Shown here: positions 22,699 to 33,275 of the stretch, piece after piece | Layout: every line of letters begins with the position of its first letter | How positions within the stretch are numbered: the stretch's first letter is position 1 | Assembly: GCA_963281255.1 (NCBI GenBank) | Contig: OY725504.1 | Coordinates: 3,100,001 to 3,164,000 of the forward strand | DNA length: 64,000 nt | From: Aphrocallistes beatrix | Taxonomy: Eukaryota; Porifera; Hexactinellida; Sceptrulophora; Aphrocallistidae | Reading direction: 5' to 3' | Position numbers and translations under genes: made by a program | Notes under the pieces: model-generated | What the model was told of the DNA's origin: nothing | What the model saw: only the letters and a program-made list of their open reading frames with translations | The model's database searches: none

Positions 22699-23271
22699 TC
22701 TATCTCAAGCTAATAGTATCCTTTATTAAAATTAAGATCAAAATGTTTTAGAAATACAATCTACGATAGACATATACATTATAGGAACTTATGAATTAAG
22801 ATGGAAATAACAGAGTATCATATATCCAACTGAGTACTCTTTGTATCCTATGTAAATTAACACGGTAATCTTTTTATAAGGAACTTTTCATAAGCACCAA
22901 TTGTAAGTTCTATCCGATTGGAATAGTAAGCTTGTACACTCTAATATCATTACGAATTATAATCCTGAAAATTTGAACAAAGTTAGAATTACTTTCTTGG
23001 CTATCCATTGCGTTTATCCTTATATTTAGTTTGCCCGAGCTTCCCAACTTTCTGAGAAATTCAGACCGATTATTTCAAAATTAATCCGTTTGATTGCATT
23101 GTACGATTTAGTTATGTTATTTCTTGAACGTTTCAGATCTTCATTGATTTTTGTCCGGATATATATCCTACTTTGAATATTAGATAGAACAAAGCAGTAG
23201 GTAAATGCACGTACAAGCTATATATTGCTCGTTTGCCTAATTAAAACACTTCACGATCATACATCAGCATA
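22699..23271. other. 5' flank of array copy 6
   Basis: AT-rich flank that has drifted from the common array promoter sequence; the AAATACAATCTACGATAGACATATACATTATAGG remnant is recognisable only loosely. No gene is seen. Confidence 0.35.
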
Positions 23272-23750
23272 TATTTAAAATATTTTAGCGCATGCGCTGT
23301 TTTACTTTAGCGCATGCGCTGTTTTCATTTTAGCGCATGCGCTAAAACACTGTAGTGTTTCATATATTTAAAATATTTTAAATATATGAAACACTAGTGT
23401 TTTAGCGCATGCGCTAAAATATTCGACACGACACGACACGACACGACACGACACGACACGACACGACACGACACGACACGACACGACACGACACGACACG
23501 ACACGACACGACACGACACAACACAACACAACACAACACAACACTTTCCATGACATTTTACAAAATGCAATATGAAATATACATACTTGTCATATATTTA
23601 AAATATTTTAAATATATGAAACACTAGTGTTTTAGCGCATGCGCTAAAATGAAAACAGCGCATACGCTAAAGTAAAACAGCGCATGCGCTAAAATAAACA
23701 GCGCATGCGCTAAAGTAAAACAGCGCATGCGCTAAAATATTTTAAATACC
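23272..23750. repeat. GCGCATGCGC palindrome around an ACACG satellite
   Basis: Two inverted arms (about 23272-23416 and 23591-23750) carry AGCGCATGCGCT boxes, eight exact plus one variant, separated by TAAAATGAAAACA-type spacers, and an ATATTTAAAATATTTTAAATAT palindrome. Between the arms lies a pure (ACACG)n array (about 23424-23519) followed by (ACAAC)n. GCGCATGCGC is the palindromic core bound by NRF1-type factors in animals. Whether it is bound here is unknown. Confidence 0.8.
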
Positions 23751-23782
23751 TCACATCAGAGGACTATGGAGATTTACTCCGC

Positions 23783-25020
23783 CTATATATGAGAGGGTCT
23801 GCCACGAGCATTTCTTCCAATTTTCCAGAAATTTCGGGCTCCCTCAAAGAGGTACAATATATACGTTTGGGGTGTTCTTTGGGGTGGTGCGTCTCCTGTT
23901 AAAATTGAATGAGACTCATGAAGCTTACATCGATTCGAGCGTTTGTGATGCTGTGCAAACAAGAACTCGTATTCCGAATTCAGCTCGTCGAGCTTGTATA
24001 GACTGCTAACATCTAATTTGGCAGATAAGTGTTCCACTTCCACAAGTTCATCTGCTGTCTTCTCCACGTCTTGTTGCTTCACCATTGCTACACTGGTAGG
24101 CATCAGGGGGTAGCTCAACTAAGAGAGTCTTCTACGGAATCCATACTCGCCCGAGTCGAATCCGTGGATTAGCTCAGTCTAACGTGACAGTACCATGCTG
24201 TTCCATGAAGTGTCTGCTCAGAAGCAGGAGTGGTTCCTTGCTATCGAGGACCTGGATTCGTTCCAATTTCGTTTCGAGTTCTCGATTCGGACTGAAGCGT
24301 CGACATAACCATGAACTCGCAGAGTTATCGTACAGTGCATATGCCTCACTCATTGACGGTACGATGTCCCTAGTTAGTTGGAGTTGTGCTGCCGTGTCGT
24401 AGTCCTTGAATCTGGGTTTCGTACCTTTCCGACCAGAACTGTTACGGATTGTTCTCCTGTAGCTACTTGGTATCTCCTGCGTCGATCTTCGGTCTTCCTG
24501 GTTTCCGGGGACATTCAAACGGCTTGTGACCTGCTTCCCCGCAAATATAGCAGTGACTGCTAGGACAACTCGAATCACACACATAACACTTCAGGAGCTC
24601 AGTTCTAGGTTCCTGGGGATCGTGGACTTGACCCGGATAATCTGAACTTTTGGTGAAGTGGACTCTCTCACGCTTGATTCATCACTCCCGAGGTCTTCAG
24701 GTGTTGTTTTCTGCTCAGTGCCTTTTCATGAACGCGTTGTATGCGACATCTCCGATCCAATGGAATCCTCTTTCTTGCGAGTGCTTTCGAATCGCTGTAC
24801 TAAACTGCAGAGCTCAGTCCAATGATAGTTCTTCATCCTTGGTCCTCACCCATTCTTTCAGCTTGTTTTACACTTGCGAGGCTACTTAGACACCTTAATC
24901 CACAACTGTATCTATTTGGATCCCAGCTTTCAACACTTCTTCAAGATCCTCACCCCAAATAAGTCTTGGACTGGAGAGTTCTCCAGGGATCCATGCTATG
25001 CAGTCTTCCTCTGGATCCAG
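23783..25020 (-). mobile_element. Decayed Ty3/gypsy retrotransposon fragment
   Basis: On the minus strand, degenerate frames show a CCHC zinc knuckle (CYICGEAGHKPFEC at 24552-24511, C-X2-C-X4-H-X4-C) typical of Gag nucleocapsid. Downstream, near 23900, comes TGDAPPQRTP, the linker just before the reverse transcriptase of Ty3/gypsy polyproteins. It is followed by an EEMLV ... SP stretch in a shifted frame. Stops and frameshifts are frequent and most of pol is missing. It directly abuts an NHL gene fragment at 25075-25260. A related gag-region copy is at 29560-29960. Confidence 0.65.
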
Positions 25021-25074
25021 ACCTTATTTCAGATAAGCGAAAGCTTCCGTTAGGTGAGACCACTTTCTCTTCGA

Positions 25075-25260
25075 ACCATACAGATCACTATCTGGTGCTA
25101 TAACTAGTGATCTAGGAGTCATACATTGACCTTTTCCTGAAGCTCCTCTCCCTACCTTCTTTAATAACTGATGAGTACTTGTTTGAAATTGCAAAATAGC
25201 ACATTGATATATGTCTGTTACATAAATACTGTCTTTATGTAGTACTTGTGCCCCAGTCAA
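25075..25260 (-). pseudogene. Internal fragment of an NHL array gene
   Basis: About 60 codons from the middle of the propeller: VLHKDSIYVTDIYQCAILQF, THQLLKKVGRGASGKG and PRSLVIAPDSDLYGS. It has no coiled coil and no C-terminal blades. It is bounded by the gypsy remnant on one side and by a GCGCGCTTCGC element arm on the other. Confidence 0.75.
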
Positions 25261-25287
25261 TGGCATTCCATACTACTTTTATTGGAC

Positions 25288-25732
25288 AAGCGGCTTCGCT
25301 TGCTTCCGCTGCGCGGCTAGCAAACACTTTAAGTCCGCCGAAAGCGCCCTTTGGGCGCCTAGGCTCACAATGATTAATCAAGAGCTAATTAGATAATATC
25401 TCTAATTGCGCCCGTCTTACTGTCACAATCGATATCACTCGAAAAATCACAAAATTTGTCAAATTTTAATTTTTGATGCGTAATGGCGAAGTCATAACAG
25501 AGTGAAGAGTCATCATTTTTTATGATAGTTGTATCATATGTGATATATATTAATATACACATTCTATTAAAATTTCAGCCTTCTATCACTTAAAATGGCT
25601 TAGTTATGGTCGAAAAACTGGAATTTCTAATTATAAAAAGGTGACAATGACGTCACAATTCCATGATGAGTCGACAATTTGGTATGAGGTCAGAACTTAG
25701 TGGAGCCATAGCCAAATTTTTGGCATGTGGGA
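25288..25732. repeat. Left arm of the GCGCGCTTCGC palindromic element
   Basis: Begins GCGGCTTCGCTTGCTTCCGC and contains the arm motifs in order: GCCCTTTGGGCGCCTAGG, ATTAATCAAGAGC, CACTCGAAAAATCAC, AATTTCAGCCTTCTATCAC, AATGACGTCACAATTCC, TTTTTGGCATGTGG. It ends where the perfect GC-rich hairpin at 25733-25800 begins; the opposite arm is absent. Confidence 0.7.
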
Positions 25733-25800
25733 AGCGCCGGCGCCACCGGTCCGGTTGGTCCGGTTTTCACCGGACCAACCGGACCGGTGGCGCCGGCGCT
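25733..25800. repeat. Perfect 31-bp GC-rich hairpin
   Basis: A 31-nt stem starting AGCGCCGGCGCCACCGGTCC pairs perfectly with 25770-25800 around the 6-nt loop TTTTCA. Its GC content is far above that of the surroundings. It contains GGTCCGG/CCGGACC modules also seen at 30168-30322. A very young insertion or an active hairpin is likely, because no mismatch has accumulated. Confidence 0.85.
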
Positions 25801-25817
25801 GTATATATGCGTATATA

Positions 25818-25969
25818 CAGTCAGGGTCGCTTATTGTGAACCATCAGGGGACCAAAAAATGGTTCATAATAGAGATACTTCATATTAAGCGAGCTTGATT
25901 CAATACAAATCCTATGTAAAAAATGAAATTGGGACCAGGAGGTTAGTTCATAATAAGCGACCCTGACTG
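25818..25969. mobile_element. CAGTCAGGGTCGCTTA-type MITE, copy 2
   Basis: CAGTCAGGGTCGCTTATTG ... TAATAAGCGACCCTGACTG, 152 bp, flanked by TA. Internal GGGGACCAAAAAAT and GGGACCAGGAG match copy 1 at 19581-19750. Confidence 0.8.
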
Positions 25970-26364
25970 TATATATATATGAATGAAAGAACTAAAGAGA
26001 AAGTATACGAAGCAGTAAAAGGGAGCAGCTTCTAAGCTGGAAGTGTAGAGCAAGGTTGTGAGTTATGAGCGAAATGTGCATTCTCAGGAGGAAGACAGGT
26101 GTAAATAATCGGTTCGTTGTGTCATGTTAAATTGATAATTCTACTGTTTGGAGATATGGAAACTCGTGAATAATATCTAAAAATAATTAACAAGAAATTC
26201 GATTTCGAAACAACTGGATTTAACTGTGTTAACTCTATTGTTTAACCAAATTCATTTACAATTAATACCTATAATTGTAATCACACCACACAGTAATCTA
26301 TCAGTTCAATACAAAAAAAATATTTCAGGAAACTATTAGGGAGTCATAATGTCCATAGGGGAAA
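25970..26364. other. 3' flank of array copy 7
   Basis: Duplicated array 3' flank (GCAGCTTCTAAGCTGGAAGTG, GATATGGAAAC, CACACCACACAGTAATCTATCAG, CTATTAGGGAGTCATAATGTCC) without the miniature element found in the corresponding place at 21025. No gene. Confidence 0.5.
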
Positions 26365-27564
26365 TTATAATATTTGGAGTCCATGGTCTTTATGATCTGA
26401 CACCACGATGAGTCTACCACTTCTTGTCGTAGTTAGTCCATATGGCCGGCCTAAATGACTTTCTCCTATTGTGTGAAGTAGCTTTCCTTCTTCATTGTAA
26501 ACTTGTACTAAGTTCTTGTTACTAAAGCTAACTAGAATATTATTCGCTCTGTCGAGGCAGAAGAAGTGAGTCCATGAAGATGATTCTTCTGAAATTACTG
26601 ATTTAAGATATTCTCCTTGTAGAGTTAATAAATGGACACGATGGAGAGAATTAAGAGACAGAATTAGCAAATTGCTTTCAGTGAATCGGACATCTTGAGG
26701 AGATAGAATCGTTTTATGCTGAATAAATCGTTTAAAATTAAGGCAAACATCAAGAACTGATACTCTGTTATTATTATTTTCTGCTACATACAGATCACCA
26801 TCTGGTCCTATAGCTAGTGATCTAGGAATATTAAATTCACTTTTCCTTGAGCCCAATTTCCCTACTTCCCTTACTAACTGATGAGTATTTAGATGAAATT
26901 GAAAAATAGCACACTGATCTATGTCTGTTACATAAATACTGTCTTTATGTAGCAATATACCCCATGGCTGAACCAATTCATTATTTCCAAACTCACTGAT
27001 GAACTCTCCAGTCATTGATACAGTTTTAATACGTGAATTTAACATATCGCACGCATAAATCAGTTGAGTTTCTTCATCAAATGCAATACCTCTTGGTTCA
27101 CTGAATTTAAATTTCCCTTCCTTCCCTACAGCTACAACAGGGGTAACAATTTCTGAGTAATTCGGTAACTTATAATCCAATTTGATTAACTCACCCAATG
27201 TACTGAGTTTATTCTCCAATTTTCTACTCTCACATACAAATTGGATACAATAGTTGGCAGTAGAGATTCGTAATTTTCTTATTTTCTCTTCAATTTTGCT
27301 TAAGAACTCCTGCTGCATTGTCTTCAAGTCATTCTCTTTGATTGTCTCAATGTGCTCTTTAATAGATTTCAATTCTTGTTCTGTCTTGTCTCTGTTAGAA
27401 AGGAGAGTGTCGTATTCTTCACGGAATTCAGATAATTGTGTGAGGAGTGTTCGTTTACGTTCTCTCACAACATTCACAATTCGCTCGTATCTGTTTTCAA
27501 CGTCAACAGCTATTGTATCAAATGGATGAGGTGGTGGTACATTATCAGGGAGTAGAGTGGCCAT
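26365..27564 (-). CDS. Coiled-coil/NHL-propeller protein, array copy 7 (intact)
   Basis: A complete 399-residue paralog, intronless, with the constant N-terminal block (MATLLPDNVPPPHPFDTIAV) and a coiled coil to residue ~135. The propeller starts at KFSEPRGIAF; the other signatures are LIYACDMLNSRIK, QPWGILLHK, IPRSLAIGPDGDLYVAE and RPYGLTTTRSGRLI, with a terminal GLQIL. Loop residues are DQ in VTDIDQCAIF and NNNN in the next blade. It is the intact copy farthest from fascin; all later minus-strand copies are broken. Confidence 0.85.
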   Translation of the reverse strand: MATLLPDNVPPPHPFDTIAVDVENRYERIVNVVRERKRTLLTQLSEFREEYDTLLSNRDKTEQELKSIKEHIETIKENDLKTMQQEFLSKIEEKIRKLRISTANYCIQFVCESRKLENKLSTLGELIKLDYKLPNYSEIVTPVVAVGKEGKFKFSEPRGIAFDEETQLIYACDMLNSRIKTVSMTGEFISEFGNNELVQPWGILLHKDSIYVTDIDQCAIFQFHLNTHQLVREVGKLGSRKSEFNIPRSLAIGPDGDLYVAENNNNRVSVLDVCLNFKRFIQHKTILSPQDVRFTESNLLILSLNSLHRVHLLTLQGEYLKSVISEESSSWTHFFCLDRANNILVSFSNKNLVQVYNEEGKLLHTIGESHLGRPYGLTTTRSGRLIVVSDHKDHGLQIL

Positions 27565-27746
27565 TTTATTGTGCTATATCAAGTAAGAATCTTTTAAGGT
27601 GGATACGCTGTATAAGTATAAGCTAAGATGAGCATAATATATAGGAATTTAATCCTCTAATTAAGTATGCTGCTGTCGCGTGATATCTTAAGATCGTAAT
27701 ATCTGGAGATCATAGTGTTAAGTAACCATGGATGATTTTGTACCGT

Positions 27747-28220
27747 GAGAGTTCTGACTTTGTCAGAATAGTTTTTATTGCGTTCTGACTTTGTCAGAAT
27801 AGTTTTTATTGAGTTCTGTCTTTGTTAGAATGGGAGTCAGGTTCTACTCTAGTTTCGTGGGAGTGTGGTTGAGTGGCATTTTGTTTCTTTCAGAATGAAT
27901 GGGAGAGCGAAAGTGAGCATTTTCGAGAGTAATATGTGAAAGAAAGGTGTGAAAAGGAGCATTGTATGTTCGAAATAGTGTCCATTTGAATGTGAAAGTG
28001 GCATTTTAATTTCGTGACGGGGTGTTTGAGTGGCATTTAGTAGAATTCTAGAAATTCCATTCTAACAAGTGCAGAACTCTAAAAATCTCATTCTAACAAG
28101 TGCAGAATTCGATAAAAACCATTCTGACAAAGTCAGAACGCAATAAAAACTATTCTGACAAAGTCAAAACTCGATAAAAACCATTCTGACTAATGCCAGT
28201 GATGGAAATTCTGACAAATG
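27747..28220. repeat. Inverted element built of TTCTGACTTTGTCAGAA modules
   Basis: Left arm: GTTCTGACTTTGTCAGAATAGTTTTTATTG modules in tandem. Right arm: the inverse, CATTCTGACAAAGTCAGAAC plus CAATAAAAACTATTCTGAC. Each module is itself a short palindrome (TTCTGAC-TTT-GTCAGAA). The ~300-bp centre is unique, with no ORF. Confidence 0.7.
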
Positions 28221-28344
28221 CAGGCGCCCCATATCTTATTTTGAGATATCGTAGCATTCTGAGATTTTGTTTGGCTTACTCAAATGGCCTTGTGGTTCGA
28301 TCGGTTTCATCGTGGCACCAAATTTCGGCACATGACAAAATTTG

Positions 28345-28490
28345 ATGGCACGCGGCACAATTTAGTGGCACGCGACACAATTTACTATGGTAGAACCCCA
28401 TATGGACCATAAATTAAAATATAATTGATCCATGGTCCATATGGGGTTCTAACATAGTAAATTATGTCGCGTGCCACTAAATTGTGTCAG
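28345..28490. repeat. Inverted repeat, GTGGCACGCG arms
   Basis: TTTAGTGGCACGCGACA, AATTTACTATG and AGAACCCCATATGGACCAT are repeated in inverse order and orientation across a ~25-bp AT-rich centre. Hairpin-like, non-coding; superfamily not determined. Confidence 0.65.
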
Positions 28491-28983
28491 ATACAAACCT
28501 CCGTTTGTATTTATGTAACAGTCGATATATTGAATTGTATTTGAGCCATGTTGTTAATAGATGGAGTAGTAGATGCATCCACTCGGAAAGTGGTAAGGCA
28601 AAATTCTACCACATTTTTGAAGTTGGTAAACACTATGGCAATTTTGATTGATGTATTACCTTTGATATCTTATCGGAGCTAATATACAAATTGGTTCGCT
28701 AGTTAATTCAAAAAGGGCGAAAGTTATCCATTCTACATTCTATAAATGTATCCCATAGAGCTACGCAAAAAGGGTACAGTACTGTACTCGCTGTATCAGC
28801 GACACCGCGCACGCCACCACTGAGTTGAGGTGATCATATTATTTTCGCTAATAAAAAATAAAACAATTTGCTGGGCAATAATAATATCGGACATGACTAA
28901 ATTCCAGGACAGGACGAGACGGAAATTAGACATCTTCATAGATCCCAAGTGGCCCAACCCAAGTGGGTCAGACCCGCATGGTG

Positions 28984-29070
28984 GGTATGCTTAATTTCCG
29001 GGACGGGACGGGTTAAGATACCTAATTTCCGAGACGAGATGCCGCCCAGTCCCGGAAATTAGGCTGCCCC
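28984..29070. mobile_element. GGGCATGCC-family MITE, copy 2
   Basis: GGTATGCTTAATTTCCGG ... CCGGAAATTAGGCTGCCCC, 87 bp, with flanking GCATGGTG (28976-28983) and ACATGGTG (29071-29078), an 8-bp duplication with one mismatch. Ends are slightly decayed relative to other copies. Confidence 0.7.
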
Positions 29071-29559
29071 ACATGGTGCATAAAGTATACTTTTCACGAA
29101 AATCTACTTAAAGGTCTTTCTTAAGGAGATGAATTTCAGCTCAGACTATTTAGTAAGTCTCTATAGCTGCCATTTGGGAGTAAGGAACGTTTAATTTGCT
29201 TCTGAATAGTCTCGAAATTCGGGAAATAACATTTAGCAAGAAAATTTTGAAAATTATGTCCAGAATTCCCCTAAGAACTCACATCTTTGATGCGAATAAT
29301 TCCTAATATAGGAGTGACGGTTCAGAAAAATAATACCAAACCTGGTTTCGGAATGATTCCCGGGCTTCCAGAATCCTAAACCTGGCGGATAGGGTACCTA
29401 GTGACTAGGGTGACCGCATTGGGCCTACTCAAACTTGATACCTAAAAGTAAAGTTTATAGATGAGAAGAGACAAGAAGAGGAAATGCAAGACTGTAGATC
29501 CGTTAAAGTCAAGTCCATCAGATGATCTTTTTACAAACCTTTATAAATATATGTAATAC

Positions 29560-29960
29560 CATGAACTCGCACAGAGTAATCACAGTTCGTATACCTTACT
29601 CATTGACGGTACGATGTCCCTAGCTAGTAAGAGTTGAGTTGTTGTGTCGTAGTCCTTGGACACTCTCACTTGACTCATCACTCCCGAGGTCCTCAGGTGT
29701 TTTCTCCTCAGAGGATTTCCATGAATGAATTGTATGCGACATCTCCGATCCAATGGAATCTCCCTTCTTGCGAGTGCTTTTGAATCGCTGTACTGAACTG
29801 CAGAGCTCAGTCCACTAGTTCTTCATCCTTGGTCCTCAACCATTCTTTCAGCCTGTTTTTTACACTTGCGAGGGTACTTGAGACACCTTAAATACACAAC
29901 TGTATCTATCTTGATTCCAGGTTTCACCACCTCTTCAATTAAAATCGGTCCTAAGGTGAA
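29560..29960 (-). mobile_element. Second copy of the gag-like retroelement remnant
   Basis: Closely matches parts of 24290-24900 (CTCATTGACGGTACGATGTC, TCATCACTCCCGAGGTC, GACATCTCCGATCCAATGGA) but lacks the zinc-knuckle segment between them. Non-coding remnant. Confidence 0.55.
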
Positions 29961-30027
29961 TGATACCAAGTCCCAGTGAACAGTTCATTTCGCTATTGAG
30001 CTGGTTTCAGGTGAAATCAATTTATAA

Positions 30028-30124
30028 GGGCATGCCTAATTTACGGGACGGGACAGTCCCGTAAAATCTAGATGCCTAATTTACGGGACAGGACAGCATC
30101 CCGTCCCGTAAATTAGGCATGCCC
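30028..30124. mobile_element. GGGCATGCC-family MITE, copy 3
   Basis: GGGCATGCCTAATTTACGGG ... TAAATTAGGCATGCCC, 97 bp, with a perfect 8-bp duplication ATTTATAA (30020-30027 and 30125-30132). The T-to-A change in AATTTACGGG is present in every module of this copy, so modules within one copy are homogenised or were copied after the mutation. Confidence 0.85.
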
Positions 30125-30167
30125 ATTTATAATTGCTTTTGTTTAATACTCAATGCCAATAATTCAG

Positions 30168-30322
30168 GGCCGGCGGAACTGGTCCGGCTTTGGCCGGACC
30201 AATTTTATGCAATTATGGCTTATTTTCATATGCAAATTTGCTTTTGGCCGGACCAACTTCCACTTTGGCCGGACCAACTTTCGCTTTGGCCGGACCAATA
30301 AAAAGTTGCTTCCGCCGGGCCT
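30168..30322. repeat. TTTGGCCGGACCAA repeats
   Basis: GGCCGGCGGAACTGGTCCGG at the left and GCTTCCGCCGGGCC at the right enclose four TTTGGCCGGACCAA units. It looks like a miniature element whose sub-terminal motif has amplified; the GGTCCGG/CCGGACC core is shared with the hairpin at 25733. Confidence 0.55.
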
Positions 30323-30385
30323 GCAATAATAATTATAATTATAATTTAGTGTGCTAGCCCTATGGTTTAACCAAATTCATTTACA

Positions 30386-31557
30386 AGCGCGCTTCGCTTG
30401 CTTGCGCTGCGCGGTTGGCAGACACCTTGTGTTCGCCGAAGGCGCACTTTGGGCGCCTAGGCTTACATTGATTAATTATAAGGTATATAACATCTCTAAA
30501 TACTGTTAGAATCAATTTCACTTATAAATCACAAAATTGGTCAAGTTTTAAGTTTTGATGCGAAATGATGACGTCTTGACAGAGTGATGAGCAATCATTT
30601 TTTGATGAAAGTTTCATATTTGAGATATATTAATATACACATCCTCATAAAATTTCATTCTATCACCTAAAATGGCTGAGTTATAGTCAAAAACTGAAAT
30701 TTCTAATTATAAAAAAGGTGACAATGACGCCATAATTCCATGATGAGTCGACATTTTCGCCTGAGGTAAGGACTTAGTGGAGCTGTGTCAAAAAAATTTT
30801 GTTCTGCTGGAAAATTGGTCCGGGGGTGCAATTTTTTCATGGAATATATTGGTCCTATGCTGAAAACTTTGGCCCTGCAATGGACAAATTTTCCATGGAA
30901 TATTGTTCCGGGGACCATTTTTTTCATGGTTTCCCTGAGAAAATTGGTCACCCGGATCAAAATTCCATGGAAAATTGGTCCCCCAGACCAATTTTCCAAT
31001 GACAGAGCCATTGCCAAAAGATTCCCACATGGCAAAAATCAGCTTTCTGGGCCTGGCAGTGTCTTTCAAATCGTTATATACTATATAACGAATTGTTTGA
31101 AGAAACTGCCAGGCGCAGAAAGCTGATTTTGGCATGTGGGAGTCTTTTGGCTATGGCTCCACTAAGTTCTGACCTCAGACGAAAGTGTCGACTCATCATG
31201 GAATTATGACGTCATTGTCACCTTTTTTTAATAATTAGAAATTTCAGTTTTTCGACTATAACTCAGCCATTTTGGGTGAGAAGGCTGAAATTTTAATTAT
31301 ATTAATATATCTCAAATATGACACAACTCTCATCAAAAATTATGACTCATCACTCTGTTATGACGTCATCATTATGCAGCAAAAATTGACAATTTTTGTG
31401 ATTTTTCGAGTGATGTCGATTATAACAGCAAGACAGACGTATTTAGAGATGTTATCTTTTTTACAATGAATCCATGTGAGCCTAGGCGCCCAAAGGGTGC
31501 CTCTGGCGGACACAAGGTGTCTGCCAGCCGCACAGCGCAAGCAAGCGAAGCTCGCTT
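30386..31557. repeat. 1.2-kb GCGCGCTTCGC palindromic element
   Basis: Arms of about 390 bp in inverse orientation. The left begins GCGCGCTTCGCTTGCTTGCG at 30386; the right ends with the complement (CGCAAGCAAGCGAAG) near 31550. The arms share GACGTC sites, AATTTCAG...CTATCACCTAAAATGGC and GCCAAAAGA...CACATG blocks. The centre (about 30790-31070) has degenerate GGAAAATTGGTCC/CCATGGAA repeats. No transposase is present. Related arms occur at 18373, 25288, 56734 and 58090. Confidence 0.75.
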
Positions 31558-31803
31558 ATATATATATATTACCGTCTCTATCGAGGAACCGTCCATAGTG
31601 GGAAATCCTCGCTATGGACTAGTCTATAGCGAGGATTCTCTCACTATGGGCGAGAACATATATATATATATATATACAAATATTAAAGTTTTAATAGTAA
31701 GGATGTTAAACCTATAACATTCACACCACACAGTAATCTATCAGTTCACTACAAAAGATTAGTTCAGAAAACTATTAGGGAATCATAATGTCCATAAAGG
31801 ATA

Positions 31804-33007
31804 TTAGAATATCTGAGGGCCATAGCCTTCATGATCTGATACTACGATGAGTCTACCACTTCTTGTCGTAGTTAGTCCACATGGCCAGACCAACTGACCT
31901 TTTCCTATTGTGTGAAGTAGCTTTCCTTCTTCATTGTAAACTTGTACTAAGTTCTTGTTACTAATGCTGACTAGAATGTTATTCGCTCTGTCGAGGCAGA
32001 AGAACCAAGTCCATAAATATGATTCAATTGAAATGAGCGAGTTAAGATATTTTCCTTGTAAAGTTAATATATGGACACGATGGAGAGAATCATCAGATAG
32101 AAGTAGCATTTTATTACCAGAAAATTGAACAGCTTGAGGAGATAGAACCATTTCATGTTGAATAAATCGCTTGAAATTAAGACTATCATCAAGGACAGAT
32201 ATTCTGTCATTATTATTTTCTGCTACATACAGATCACCATCTGGTCCAATAGCTAGTGACTTAGGAACATTAAATTCGCCTTTCTCTGAACCCTTCTTGC
32301 CTACTTTCTTTATTAACTGATGAGTATTTATTTGAAATTGAAAATAGCACACCAGTTTATGTCTGTTACATAAATACTGTCTTTATGTAGCAATATACCA
32401 CATGGCTTAACCAATTCCTTATTTCCAAACTCACTGATGAATTCTCCAGTCATTGATACAATTTTTACACGTGAATCACCCATATCACACACATAAATCA
32501 ATTGAGTTTCTTCATCGAATGCAATGCCTCTAGGACTGCCAAACCTATCTTTCCCTTTCCCTCTCTTCCTTATTGCAACAATAGGGGTAACCATTTCTGA
32601 GTATTTCGGTAGATTATAGTCCAATTTGATTAACTCACCCCATGCACTGAGTTTATTCTCCAATTCTCTACTCTCACATACAAATTGGATGGAAAATTTG
32701 CAGTAGAGATTCGTAATTTTCGTATTTTGTCCTCAATTTTACTTAAGAACTCCTGCTGCATTGTCTTCAAGTCATTCTCTTTGATTCTCTCAATGTACTC
32801 TTTAGTAGATTTCAACTCTTGTTCTGTCTTGTCTCTGTTAGAAAGGAGAGTGTCGTATTCTTCACGGAATTCAGATAATTGTGTGAGGAGTGTTCGTTTA
32901 CGTTCTCTCACAACATTCACAATTCGCTCGTATCTGTTTTCAATGTCAACAGCTATTGTATCAAATGGATGGGGTGGTGGTACATTCTCAGGGAGTAGAG
33001 TGGCCAT
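31804..33007 (-). pseudogene. NHL array copy 8, two frameshifts
   Basis: Full-length by homology, from MATLLPENVPPPHPFDTIAV to GPQIF, but the frame breaks twice. A one-base loss near 32690 after RISTAN shifts the end of the coil, and a one-base loss near 32342 (an A missing in the run before the CAIF codons) shifts blade 2. Correcting both would give about 402 codons, as in intact copies. Without correction the product ends after 125 codons. The first ~60 codons remain identical to those of intact genes. Confidence 0.85.
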
Positions 33008-33124
33008 TCTATTCTCTACAGTTCTATATTAGAACATTTTATGGTTGAAACATTGTATAAGTACAAGCTAAGTTGAGCATACGTATATAGAAATTCAATC
33101 CAATGGTTAGTTTCTACTGTAATC

Positions 33125-33275
33125 AGAGGCGTAGCCAACTCAATTTTTATGGTGCGGCAATTCCGTGAGAGAGTTGCGGCACCCAATGCTAATTAGTGAA
33201 TTTTAGTGGGCACAGCCTTTGCGGTTGTGGCCTAGGTCGAATGTGTCGCACCCTAGCCACGCCTCTGCCTGTAAT
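33125..33275. mobile_element. GAGGCGTAGCC-ended miniature element
   Basis: CAGAGGCGTAGCCAACTC at the left and CTAGCCACGCCTCTG at the right are inverted ends of a ~150-bp non-coding segment. Such termini are common on hAT-like non-autonomous elements in animals; the assignment is tentative. Confidence 0.5.

Larger units (their letters stand above)
27565..31803. other. 4.2-kb gene-free repeat region of the array
   Basis: No intact gene. In order it holds the copy 7 promoter flank, a TTCTGAC inverted element (27747-28220), an inverted repeat (28345-28490), a duplicated spacer block (~28520-28830), a GGGCATGCC MITE (28984-29070), a gag-like remnant (29560-29960), a second GGGCATGCC MITE (30028-30124), GGCCGGACCAA repeats (30168-30322) and a 1.2-kb palindrome (30386-31557). 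Confidence 0.55.

Noticed and set aside
23368-23556. Minus-strand ORF through the ACACG satellite
   Set aside because: A pure pentanucleotide repeat stays open by composition; the peptide is a simple repeat.
23281-23740. Possible CRISPR-like array of GCGCATGCGC units
   Set aside because: Units are 10-12 bp palindromes in inverted arms, spacers are repeated and not unique, and the DNA is eukaryotic.
30703-31135. Several overlapping ~110-codon ORFs on both strands
   Set aside because: They lie within the degenerate centre of the large palindrome and read repeated GGAAAATTGGTCC sequence.
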